A stretch of 64,000 bases of DNA from Chloroflexota bacterium (lineage in GTDB: Bacteria > Chloroflexota > Chloroflexia > Chloroheliales > Chloroheliaceae), in the NCBI GenBank assembly GCA_028287745.1, contig JAQBPB010000115.1, positions 35,149-99,148 of the forward strand, written 5' to 3'. Within the stretch, counting starts at the first letter, position 1; each line of letters starts with the position of its first letter. The notes beneath the pieces were generated by a model. The model saw only the letters and a list, made by a program, of their open reading frames with translations. It had not been told where the DNA came from and did no database searches. Below are positions 36,089 to 44,310 of the stretch, in pieces. Position numbers and translations under genes: made by a program.

Positions 36089-37021
36089 TCACTCATTACT
36101 GAATATCTCGATATTCGCCCCGGTAATATGGTGTGATTGTGCATTATCGGCCAGGAACAGGATAGTCCGGGCGATATCCTCGGGAGTGGTTGAAGTGTTC
36201 AAAAAAGGGGCCGCCTTTTTCAACATGACCGTATCCACAGCTCCCGGCGCGACACTGTTTACCCGGATGCCATGCGGTTTGCCTTCTACGGCCAGGATTT
36301 CACTCAGGCCCAGCACGCCGTATTTTGAAACTACGTAAGAACTAAATCCCTTGAACTTTTCGGGACCGCGCACCCCGGACAGGGAGGTCAGGTTTACAAT
36401 CGCGCCTTTTGTGCCGCTGGCAATCATCTGCCTGAAAGCTTCCCGGCTGCACAAAAACGGCCCGCGCACGTTTATGCCCATAACGTGTTCCCAGGTTGCC
36501 AGGTCCATATCTACAAAGTCCCGGATTTCTATGACAGCGGCGTTATTGACCAGGATATCAGCCGGTCCGAAGCTTTCCAGCGTCCGGCTGAACAGGTGCG
36601 CGACCTGGCTTTCCTCACTTATATCGGTAGGGACCGCCAGGCATTTCCCACCATCCCGTTCAATCTCCGCCACTACATGGCTAAGTTCGTTTTCGCTGCG
36701 GCTTGCCAGGACCATATCTACAAAGTCCCGGAATTATATGACAGCGGCGTTATTGACCAGGATATCAGCCGGTCCGAAGCTATACAGCGTCCTGCTGAAC
36801 AGGTGCGCGACCTGGCTTTCCTCACTTATATCGGTAGGGACCGCCAGGCATTTTCCACCATCCCGTTCAATCTCCGCCACTACATGGCTAAGTTCGTTTT
36901 CGCTGCGGCTTGCCAGGACCACTTTTGCGCCTTCCCGGGCGAACAACCGGGCCGTAGCCGCGCCAATACCCCGCCCGGCCCCTGTTACAATCGCTACTTT
37001 ATTTTCTAACGCCCCTGGCAT
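36089..37021 (-). pseudogene. SDR-family oxidoreductase interrupted by 207-bp tandem duplication carrying an in-frame stop
   Basis: N-terminal piece 36734-37021 (VAIVTGAGRGIGAATARLFAREGAKVVLASRSE...NNAAVI*) and C-terminal piece 36089-36715 share VVLASRSENELSHVVAEIERDGGKCLAVPTDISEESQVAHLFSRTL(Y/E)SFGPADILVNNAAVI. Confidence 0.85.
36505..36918. repeat. 207-bp tandem duplication, two copies
   Basis: Copy 36505-36711 and copy 36712-36918 differ at about six positions; TTGCCAGG at 36496, 36703 and 36910. Confidence 0.92.
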
Positions 37022-38202
37022 TCGTTTATAACCTCTCTATAGTAGTCAATATAATCGTCCAACATCTTTTCGTAGCTGAATTTATCTTCAATCTGGCGGC
37101 GGCATTCTCGCCGGTCCAGCCGGTCAAGTTGATGCACCGCTGCCGCCGCGCCTTCCGTATCCAGGTAAGGCCGTAGAAAGCCGGTCCGGCCGTCCGTGAC
37201 GATTTCCGGGGCGGCCCCGCGCTGCCAGCTTATCACCGGTGTCCCGGCGGCCAGGCTTTCGGCCAGGACCAGGCCGAACGGTTCTTCCCAGCGGCTTGGA
37301 AATAGCAGGCCGTCCGCCCGGCTCATCAGCCGGTGCAAATCGGCCCTTTCAAGTAATCCGACATACTCCAGGTTCGAGTCAGCTTCAAGTTGCGGCTGGA
37401 TTTTTTCTTCAAAGAAAGCCCGGTCGTAAATACCACCGGCCAGGACTAACTTTCGCCCGGCCTGCCGGGCAATTTCGATTGCCAGGTCCGGCCCTTTTTC
37501 GGGCGCCATCCGGCCCGCGAAAAGCAAGAACCCTTCGCCTTCCGGCCCAAAAGGGATACTGTCTGTATCTATGCCATTGTAAATTACCCGGTCAAAAACG
37601 AAATCCGTCTGGTAGGTTTCGGCGCAAGCCTTTGAAACGGTTACAGCCTGGCTGCGGCCGGTCTGCTGGTAGGTCGTACGCAGGGCCGCATTTATGTGGG
37701 GGTCCACCGAGGGCAGGTGGACCGTATGGACGACCGGCACTTTTGATAGTGGAGAGAGGGCATAGGCAGGCCAATCAAAGGCATGGGCGTGGGCAATATC
37801 AAAGTTCCGGCCGGGACGGTTGATCTTTAGAAAAATTTGTAGGAAAAGTTCGCCCTGCCGGAAAAAGGCCCCGGCGTCAAAATTCTCACCCATACTCTGG
37901 AAGTCGGCTGGGGACAATTCGCCCGAGGCTACCTCAACTTCATCCAGGTGCAGTGTAGCCGGGATGTTCCCCCTGCTATCGGACAGCTTTGACCCGCTGG
38001 CGGCAAAAAGCGTGACTTCATGCCCGCGCCGGGCCAGCCCTATCGCCAGGTCGTGCAGTAATACCTGCGCCCCGCCCAGGAAAGGGGCCGCAATCGGCGT
38101 GACCAGGGGCGCTACCAGAGCAATATGCAACTTTTCTGTTCCCTGCAGCTTTGAACCGGTTGGTGATGCGACATGTTCTGGTACTCTGGAAGGTTCGCTC
38201 AA
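37006..38202 (-). CDS. Glycosyltransferase family 4 (GT-B)
   Basis: IALVAPLVTPIAAPFLGGAQVLLHDLAIGLARRGHEVTLFA; LLFAGRMAPEKGPDLAIEIA; LLFPSRWEEPFGLVLAESLAAGTPVI. Confidence 0.92.
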   Translation of the reverse strand: MSEPSRVPEHVASPTGSKLQGTEKLHIALVAPLVTPIAAPFLGGAQVLLHDLAIGLARRGHEVTLFAASGSKLSDSRGNIPATLHLDEVEVASGELSPADFQSMGENFDAGAFFRQGELFLQIFLKINRPGRNFDIAHAHAFDWPAYALSPLSKVPVVHTVHLPSVDPHINAALRTTYQQTGRSQAVTVSKACAETYQTDFVFDRVIYNGIDTDSIPFGPEGEGFLLFAGRMAPEKGPDLAIEIARQAGRKLVLAGGIYDRAFFEEKIQPQLEADSNLEYVGLLERADLHRLMSRADGLLFPSRWEEPFGLVLAESLAAGTPVISWQRGAAPEIVTDGRTGFLRPYLDTEGAAAAVHQLDRLDRRECRRQIEDKFSYEKMLDDYIDYYREVINECQGR

Positions 38203-38222
38203 TTTTTGTTCCTCTGAATATA

Positions 38223-38924
38223 CTAGGCTTTTCCGTAGACCGGGATAGCTGCCCCGCTAATAAGTTCGGCTTCGTCCGAAACCAGGAATGCGATTACCCG
38301 GGCAATTTGTTCCGGTTTCGGCCATTTCTCAAAGTTAGCTTCCGGCATGGCCTCCCGGTTGGCCGGGGAGTCAATAATGCTCGGCATGACCGCATTGATA
38401 TTTATATTTTTGCCACGATTTTCGGCGGCGGCCGCTTCCACCAGGCGCAAAATTCCTAACTTTGAAACACTGTACGGAAAGCTGTTTGCGCCTTTGTCCA
38501 CCGCCGCCCGGCTGGCGACATGGACAATTTTCCCGCCTTCCGGCCCGCTCATGGCTTGCAGGGCATACTTGGTCACCAGGAAGGCCGATTTCAGGTTTAA
38601 GTCTAGCTGCTGCTCAAAAAGTTCCAGCGGCAAGCTGGCTACCGGGTCGCCCATCGCGAACCCGCCAATCAAGTTTACCAGTCCGTCCACCCGGCCTTCT
38701 TTAGCCAGGACTTCCTCAAAGAAGCTTTTGACGCTTTGCTCGTCCTGGGCATCCATCAAGAGATTTACCTCTTCCGGTCCGGGCGGCTCTTTCTCGGGCG
38801 GCTTTCTTGATGGGGCCAGCACTTTTGCCCCGGCGGCGGCCAGCTTGTCCATTACGGCCGGTCCTAGCGCTCCACTGCCGCCGGTGACAACCATCACTTT
38901 ATCTTTGAAATCATAGTTTGCCAT
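38223..38924 (-). CDS. SDR-family oxidoreductase
   Basis: VMVVTGGSGALGPAVMDKLAAAGAKVL; LVNLIGGFAMGD; YSVSKLGILRLVEAAAAE. Confidence 0.9.
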   Translation of the reverse strand: MANYDFKDKVMVVTGGSGALGPAVMDKLAAAGAKVLAPSRKPPEKEPPGPEEVNLLMDAQDEQSVKSFFEEVLAKEGRVDGLVNLIGGFAMGDPVASLPLELFEQQLDLNLKSAFLVTKYALQAMSGPEGGKIVHVASRAAVDKGANSFPYSVSKLGILRLVEAAAAENRGKNININAVMPSIIDSPANREAMPEANFEKWPKPEQIARVIAFLVSDEAELISGAAIPVYGKA

Positions 38925-39132
38925 TTAGTACTCCGTTTAAGTGTATAAACCTCTAAACTAACGCTTAAATCCAGGACTCGACATTTATTAATAAATGGAA
39001 GATTATGAATTCAAATATAGCAAGTATTTAGAGCAAAGTAAAAGAATAATACTATGCCGGTTTAGCCTTTTCAAAACCTGAAATTATGCCTATACTTCAG
39101 CCATTGAACGTTAATACGCCTAAGAATAGAAA

Positions 39133-39852
39133 GTGAAGCCTTATATGCCGGATACAAATGCAGAGCCAGTTAAAATTGAAGCGACCAATATCCAGGCCGG
39201 GCCGCTCCAGGCATATTTAGCTCGCCCGGCCCAGGGCGAGAACCTTCCGGCCGTTATAATCATTCACGAAATTTTTGGCCTTAACGACAACATGCGCGAT
39301 ATTGCCCGGCGTTTCGCTCGTGAAGGCTACGTGGCCCTGGCCGTTGACCTTTTCTCGCACGGCAACCGGGCTTTGTGTATGCTGCGGGTGACTTTTGATA
39401 TGATGAAGAACCCGCTCAGGAGTTTGAGCATGTCCGACCTGGATAGCAGCGTCAAGCTTTTGAAAAGCCAGCCCGGCGTGGACCCGGAACAGATCGGGGT
39501 AATCGGTTTTTGCATGGGCGGTGGTTACGCCCTGGCCTTCGCCATTCATAATGACGAACTGAGAGCCGCTTCTATCTTTTACGGCCGCAATCCCAAACCC
39601 CTCGAAAGTGTCGAACGGGCCTGTCCGGTGCTGGGCAGCTATGGCGAAAAGGACCGTTACTTTGCCACCCAGGGCCGCTGGCTGGAGAAGACCATGCAAA
39701 AATTTGGCCGCCCGGTTGATGTAAAGATTTATCCTGGCGCGACCCACTCTTTCTTCAACGATACGGGCAGACTTTATCACCCGGAAGCCGCCGCCGACAG
39801 CTGGCAGCGTACCCTGGAATGGTTCCGCAAATATTTACCTCAAAAGGCCTAA
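39133..39852 (+). CDS. Dienelactone hydrolase family protein
   Basis: AVIIIHEIFGLNDNMRDIARRFAREGYVALAVDLFSHG; IGVIGFCMGGGYALAFA; YPGATHSFFND. Confidence 0.9.
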   Translation: MKPYMPDTNAEPVKIEATNIQAGPLQAYLARPAQGENLPAVIIIHEIFGLNDNMRDIARRFAREGYVALAVDLFSHGNRALCMLRVTFDMMKNPLRSLSMSDLDSSVKLLKSQPGVDPEQIGVIGFCMGGGYALAFAIHNDELRAASIFYGRNPKPLESVERACPVLGSYGEKDRYFATQGRWLEKTMQKFGRPVDVKIYPGATHSFFNDTGRLYHPEAAADSWQRTLEWFRKYLPQKA

Positions 39853-39867
39853 ATAGGGGACTGCACG

Positions 39868-40323
39868 ATGAGACAGGAAGAACAAATTGCGGCAATCGTC
39901 CAGGGCCTAACCCTTCCGACCGGCGTAAATATTCGCCAGTGGACCGAAGCGGATTTCCCGGAAGTGGACGAACTTTCCGCCGCAGAGGGCTGGAACTCGC
40001 CGCATGTATCCCAGGCCCAGACCCTGGAAGCCTGGCAAAATTCCTGGCCGAACCTGGTAGCGGTAAATGAAGGAAGGGTTATCGGGTTTCTACGGGCCAT
40101 AACCGATCGGGCCATTTCCACCTATATTACGGATTTACTGGTTGCACCCGATTGGCAGCGCAAGGGGATTGCCCGCGCCCTGTTAGAAGTCTGCCACCAG
40201 CTTACTATCCCGACCCACTTTGTCCTGATGGCGGAGGAGAAAGCGGCCGGTTTCTATGAGGCGGACGGCTTTAAGAAAACTTTAGGTTACAGCAAAGACT
40301 TTATACGCCGAATTGGTAGTTGA
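39868..40323 (+). CDS. GNAT-family N-acetyltransferase
   Basis: YITDLLVAPDWQRKGIARALLEVCHQL; AAGFYEADGFKKT. Confidence 0.88.
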   Translation: MRQEEQIAAIVQGLTLPTGVNIRQWTEADFPEVDELSAAEGWNSPHVSQAQTLEAWQNSWPNLVAVNEGRVIGFLRAITDRAISTYITDLLVAPDWQRKGIARALLEVCHQLTIPTHFVLMAEEKAAGFYEADGFKKTLGYSKDFIRRIGS

Positions 40324-40348
40324 CAGGCGTAATATTGGCCTATAAAAT
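40320..40348 (+). promoter_or_regulatory. Near-consensus sigma70 promoter upstream of HNH gene leader
   Basis: TTGACA (40320-40325), 17-nt spacer, TAAAAT (40343-40348). Confidence 0.65.
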
Positions 40349-40353
40349 ATATT

Positions 40354-40600
40354 GCGGCAGGAGTAATTTATCACCCCACATATAGATAAATTACGGGCCT
40401 CCCTGCGGTAACAGCCGGTTACTGTAGACACTCTGCTCAGCCTCCCAGGTTGGGCCATTGTTGTACTGCTACCCTTCCATAGTCGCCGTCTCCTGCTTAG
40501 TATACAGGTCAAGACGGTCCGGTTGATACCGGCAGCGGGCATGGATTAAGCGGCCACGACGTGATGCAACAGCCAATTGCAGGCACGCCGGGTCAAAAGG
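40354..40600 (+). ncRNA. Candidate structured 5' leader / ncRNA ahead of HNH endonuclease gene
   Basis: Hairpins: GCAGGAG-TAATTTATC...GATAAATTA-...CTCCCTGC; GTAAC-AGCCG-GTTAC; CCGTCT-CCTG...CAGG-TCA-AGACGG; CCGGT-TGAT-ACCGG; TGCAA-CAGCCAA-TTGCA. Confidence 0.45.
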
Positions 40601-40606
40601 ATAGTT

Positions 40607-41110
40607 ATGAGTAAGGTTCTTGTTTTAAATGCCACATATGAGCCGATAAGTTTTGTAACTCTCAAAAGAGCGGTCGTCCTCTTGCTTAAAGAAAAGGCAG
40701 AGGTGATCGAAGAAATGGTCGAGAGAAAGTTAAGAGCTGAGCGGAGTTCCTTCCCTTATCCCCTGGTCATCCGTCTCGTCACTTACGTCCCGGTCCCGCG
40801 CTTCTTTAATCTCCCCCTTTCCCGTCGAAGTCTCCTTTCCCGCGATAACTACACCTGCCAGTACTGTGGAACCACTGAACATCCTCTAACGATAGATCAC
40901 GTCATTCCAAAGTCACGGGGCGGTAAGACCGAATGGACTAACGTTGTAGCGGCTTGTGTATCATGCAACCGGAAAAAAGGTAATAAAATGCCGGTCGATG
41001 CCCGCATGATACCGCGTAATAAGCCCGTAAAACCTGGCTACATAGCTGTAGTATTGCTTGGTCAGGCTAAAGGCAACGAAACCTGGCAGCGCTATATTCG
41101 GACCGGTTAG
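40607..41110 (+). CDS. HNH endonuclease
   Basis: CQYCGTTEHPLTIDHVIPKSRGGKTEWTNVVAACVSCNRKKGN; ORF track starts at 40577, MSKVLVLNATYEPISFV at 40607 has AGGA SD. Confidence 0.9.
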   Translation: MSKVLVLNATYEPISFVTLKRAVVLLLKEKAEVIEEMVERKLRAERSSFPYPLVIRLVTYVPVPRFFNLPLSRRSLLSRDNYTCQYCGTTEHPLTIDHVIPKSRGGKTEWTNVVAACVSCNRKKGNKMPVDARMIPRNKPVKPGYIAVVLLGQAKGNETWQRYIRTG

Positions 41111-41130
41111 CCAGAAAAATCCTTATAACA

Positions 41131-41162
41131 AAAAATCCAGGCGTTTCGGCCTGGACTTTTTG
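41131..41162 (+). terminator. Terminator between HNH gene and nuoN
   Basis: AAATCCAGGC-GTTTCG-GCCTGGACTTTTT. Confidence 0.8.
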
Positions 41163-41177
41163 TGTGCTTCTTATTTA

Positions 41178-42746
41178 CTAGGAACCGCGATTTGTAGTAA
41201 TCTGCCCGATAACTGCGGCCGCCTGGTTGGCCCAATCCAGGGCAAAGTTTGCCAGGATGCCCAGGCCCAGGGTCCCGATTACGGCTACCGCCAGCACAAA
41301 TCCCAGCGAAGCCGCCGGGCGGCCGATGCGGGCCGTGGCCGGTTCACTTGCCGGTTGGGCCGTGTACATCTGGATAATAATCCGGAAGTAGTAGTAAGCC
41401 GCGATAACACTGGTGACAATACCGACAAGCGCCAGGGCAATGTTCCAACCGCCACTCTGGATAGCCGCGCCAAAGATAAAGGCTTTTCCAAAGAAGCCGA
41501 CCGTGGGCGGAATACCGGCCAGGGAAAGCAGCGCTATAGTCATAATCCCCGCCAGCCAGGGGTGCCTTTTGTGCAGACCGGCATAGTCGGAGATTTGCAG
41601 ACCTTCGCCCTGCGGCCCTTCGACCGCCATTACTACGGCGAAAGCGGCTAAAGTCATGACCGTGTAGCCCAACAGGTAAAACAGCAACCCGCTGCGGCTC
41701 AGGGTATTGTCCGCTACCAGGCCGATCATCAAGTAACCGGCGTGGGCTACCGCCGAGTAGGAGAGCAACCGTTTGATGTTAAATTGCGAAACCGCCAGCA
41801 GGTTTCCGCCAATCATAGTGACGATTGCCAGTACGAACAGGATCGGTTTCCACTGGTCAGAGATAGGGCCGAATACACCGGGATAGACCCGCAGGAAGGC
41901 TGCGACAATCGCGGCCTTGGTCCCTATTGCCATCAGGGCGGTTATCGGGGTCGGCGCGCCTTCATAGACGTCTGGGGTCCACATATGGAAAGGCACCGCC
42001 GAAATTTTGAAAGCAAATCCGACCGTAATCATCGCCACGCCGAACAACACCAGAATACCATTGTTGCCAGCGATGTTGTTGTCGGCCAGGTAAGCCTGGA
42101 TTTTGCCGTATTCGGTCGAGCCGGTCGCTCCGAATATCAGGGCAATCCCGTAGAGCAAGAAAGCCGAAGCGAAACTGCTCAGTAAAAAGTACTTGAAGCC
42201 GGACTCGTGGCTGCGGATACTGCGCGGCAGGAAACCGCACAGGATATACAGGGCCAGCGAGAACAGTTCCAGGGCCACAAAAAAGACCATAAAGTGGGCG
42301 GCAACCGTCAGGAGCCACATACCGGTCGCGGCCGCCATAACCAGGGCGTAGTACTCGCCGGTCGCTTCAATACCGATGCGGGATAGATAGTCCGGCGAAG
42401 CCAGCACTATCAGGGCCGCCACTCCCAGCACGATAATGGCCAGGAAGCGGCTCATCTCATCGGCCGCAATCATGTTCTGAAAGACGGTTGCGTTGGACCC
42501 CGTTCTGGGCATATCCATCCAGAAGCTACTTGCCGCCGCCAGGGCCAGTAGGACAAAAGAAACCCAGGAAAGCAGCCAGCGCTGGGTCTTGGGCAGCACC
42601 AGGTCAGCCAGCAGTACGATTAAAACACCGCCCCCGGCCAGCCAGGCGGGCCAGAGCGCACCCCACTCTACTTTGCCCAGTTTATCCAGGTCAGCCTGAG
42701 TTATTGTTACCTGGGCCAGAATTGAACTAATCAAGGTTATCTCCAC
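41178..42746 (-). CDS. nuoN: NADH-quinone oxidoreductase subunit N
   Basis: Multi-TM antiporter-like; KISAVPFHMWTPDVYEGAPTPITALMA; NIKRLLSYSAVAHAGYLMIG. Confidence 0.95.
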   Translation of the reverse strand: MEITLISSILAQVTITQADLDKLGKVEWGALWPAWLAGGGVLIVLLADLVLPKTQRWLLSWVSFVLLALAAASSFWMDMPRTGSNATVFQNMIAADEMSRFLAIIVLGVAALIVLASPDYLSRIGIEATGEYYALVMAAATGMWLLTVAAHFMVFFVALELFSLALYILCGFLPRSIRSHESGFKYFLLSSFASAFLLYGIALIFGATGSTEYGKIQAYLADNNIAGNNGILVLFGVAMITVGFAFKISAVPFHMWTPDVYEGAPTPITALMAIGTKAAIVAAFLRVYPGVFGPISDQWKPILFVLAIVTMIGGNLLAVSQFNIKRLLSYSAVAHAGYLMIGLVADNTLSRSGLLFYLLGYTVMTLAAFAVVMAVEGPQGEGLQISDYAGLHKRHPWLAGIMTIALLSLAGIPPTVGFFGKAFIFGAAIQSGGWNIALALVGIVTSVIAAYYYFRIIIQMYTAQPASEPATARIGRPAASLGFVLAVAVIGTLGLGILANFALDWANQAAAVIGQITTNRGS

Positions 42747-42761
42747 ACTTAATACTTCTCG

Positions 42762-44282
42762 TTAGCGGCCAAGAACAAGCTGAGCGGTCTGGCGCAGCCA
42801 TTCATTTACAGTCGGATCTAACACTCCGGTAACGAGCGAAGGGGCCACTCCCAGCAGCACAATCAATAATACCAGCGGCACGAAGAGTACATACTCGGCC
42901 CGGCGCATATCGGTTGCACCCTCGTTAATCTGGGTCAGGTCCGGTTGCGGGCCGTGCCAGGCGGTCTGGAAGAGCCGCATAATATACCAGGCGGCGAGTA
43001 CCACCCCCACTACGGCAATCGCGGCGTAAATCGGTGAAGCCAGGAAAGCGCCGCCAATAATCAGGAATTCTCCGGCGAACTGGTTAAGGCCGGGCAGACC
43101 GAGCGAGGCCAGGCCCAGCACCAGGAACACTGCGGCCAGGCGCGGCCAGCGGTTCTGTATACCGCCCAGTAGTTCCAGCCTGTTGGTGCCGGTGCGGGTG
43201 TAAAGCGCCGCCGCCGCCAGGAACAGGGCCGGAGTAACTAAACCGTGATTGATCATCTGGAGAACCGCGCCGTTGACACCCTGGGTGTTAATCGCGAAGA
43301 TGCCCAGCACGATAAAGCCCATATGCGAAAGACTGCTATAGGCCAGTATCCGCTTGATGTCACGTTCGCCCAGGGCGGCTAAGGCGCCGTAGATAATGCT
43401 TGCCAGGGCCAGGCCGGAGAACCAGGGTGCAAACTCCTGGGCCGCACCGGGAAACAGAAAGATGCCAAAGCGCAGGAACCCGTAAGCACCGGTCTTGGAC
43501 ATCGCACCGGCAATCAGGGCCAGGGCCGGGGCGGGTGTTTCGGCATAAGCGTCCGGCAGCCAGCTGTGGAACGGGATCAAAGGTACTTTGACGATAAAAG
43601 CTGCCGCGAAGGCCAGGAACAGCCAGTTCTGAGTCTCGACTGAAAGGTTCTGAATGTTCTTCTGCACTTGCAGGTAATCCAGCGAGAATTCTACGCCGTT
43701 CGGCGTAGTAACGAAGGCCAGGAACAAAATACCCACCAGCATAAAGAGGCTACCGGCCAGGGTAAATAGCACGAACCGGATGGCGGCCCGGACCCGGAAA
43801 TTGGTTTCGCCCCAGCTGCTAATCAGGAAGTAGGCCGGAATAAGCATTACTTCCCAGAAGACGTAGAAAAGCAGCAAATTGGTCGAGGCGAAAACCCCGA
43901 TAATCCCGCCTTGCAGGCCGAACAGGGCCGCCCAGAAGTAGCGCGGTCTCTCGGCCACACCACCACCCGCGAAGACCGCCACCAGGCCCAGGAAGGCCGT
44001 CAGGACGATCAACCAGGCGCTGATGCTATCTACGCCTACCTGGTAACGCAAGCCGATTTCTTTGACCCAGGTAAGCTGTTCGCCCCATTTGTAGCCCGTA
44101 GTGCTGGTACCCAGGAAAGGGCTGAGCAGCACAAAGGCCAGGACCAGGTTAACTACTGCCACCAGCACCGAAAGCCAGTAAAGCGCTCGGATATTAAGCC
44201 GGGAAGCTGTCACCAGGAAGGTGGCCGCCACAAAGGGCAGGAAGATCAGGATTGATATTAAAGGAAAATCGCTAAATGTCAT
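42762..44282 (-). CDS. nuoM: NADH-quinone oxidoreductase subunit M
   Basis: VKVPLIPFHSWLPDAYAETPAPALALIAGAMSKTGAYGFLRF; DIKRILAYSSLSHMGFIVLG. Confidence 0.95.
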   Translation of the reverse strand: MTFSDFPLISILIFLPFVAATFLVTASRLNIRALYWLSVLVAVVNLVLAFVLLSPFLGTSTTGYKWGEQLTWVKEIGLRYQVGVDSISAWLIVLTAFLGLVAVFAGGGVAERPRYFWAALFGLQGGIIGVFASTNLLLFYVFWEVMLIPAYFLISSWGETNFRVRAAIRFVLFTLAGSLFMLVGILFLAFVTTPNGVEFSLDYLQVQKNIQNLSVETQNWLFLAFAAAFIVKVPLIPFHSWLPDAYAETPAPALALIAGAMSKTGAYGFLRFGIFLFPGAAQEFAPWFSGLALASIIYGALAALGERDIKRILAYSSLSHMGFIVLGIFAINTQGVNGAVLQMINHGLVTPALFLAAAALYTRTGTNRLELLGGIQNRWPRLAAVFLVLGLASLGLPGLNQFAGEFLIIGGAFLASPIYAAIAVVGVVLAAWYIMRLFQTAWHGPQPDLTQINEGATDMRRAEYVLFVPLVLLIVLLGVAPSLVTGVLDPTVNEWLRQTAQLVLGR

Positions 44283-44310
44283 TTTTTATTAGCTTATCAC
44301 TTGTTATTGA

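Noticed and set aside
36505-36918. Diversity-generating retroelement (template/variable repeat)
   Set aside because: Differences are few and not adenine-biased, copies are directly adjacent, and there is no reverse transcriptase in the window; simple tandem duplication explains it.
36351-37031. 226-aa plus-strand ORF with an internal repeat (SRSISATTWLSSFSLRLARTISTKS)
   Set aside because: The repeat is only the antisense reading of the 207-bp SDR duplication.
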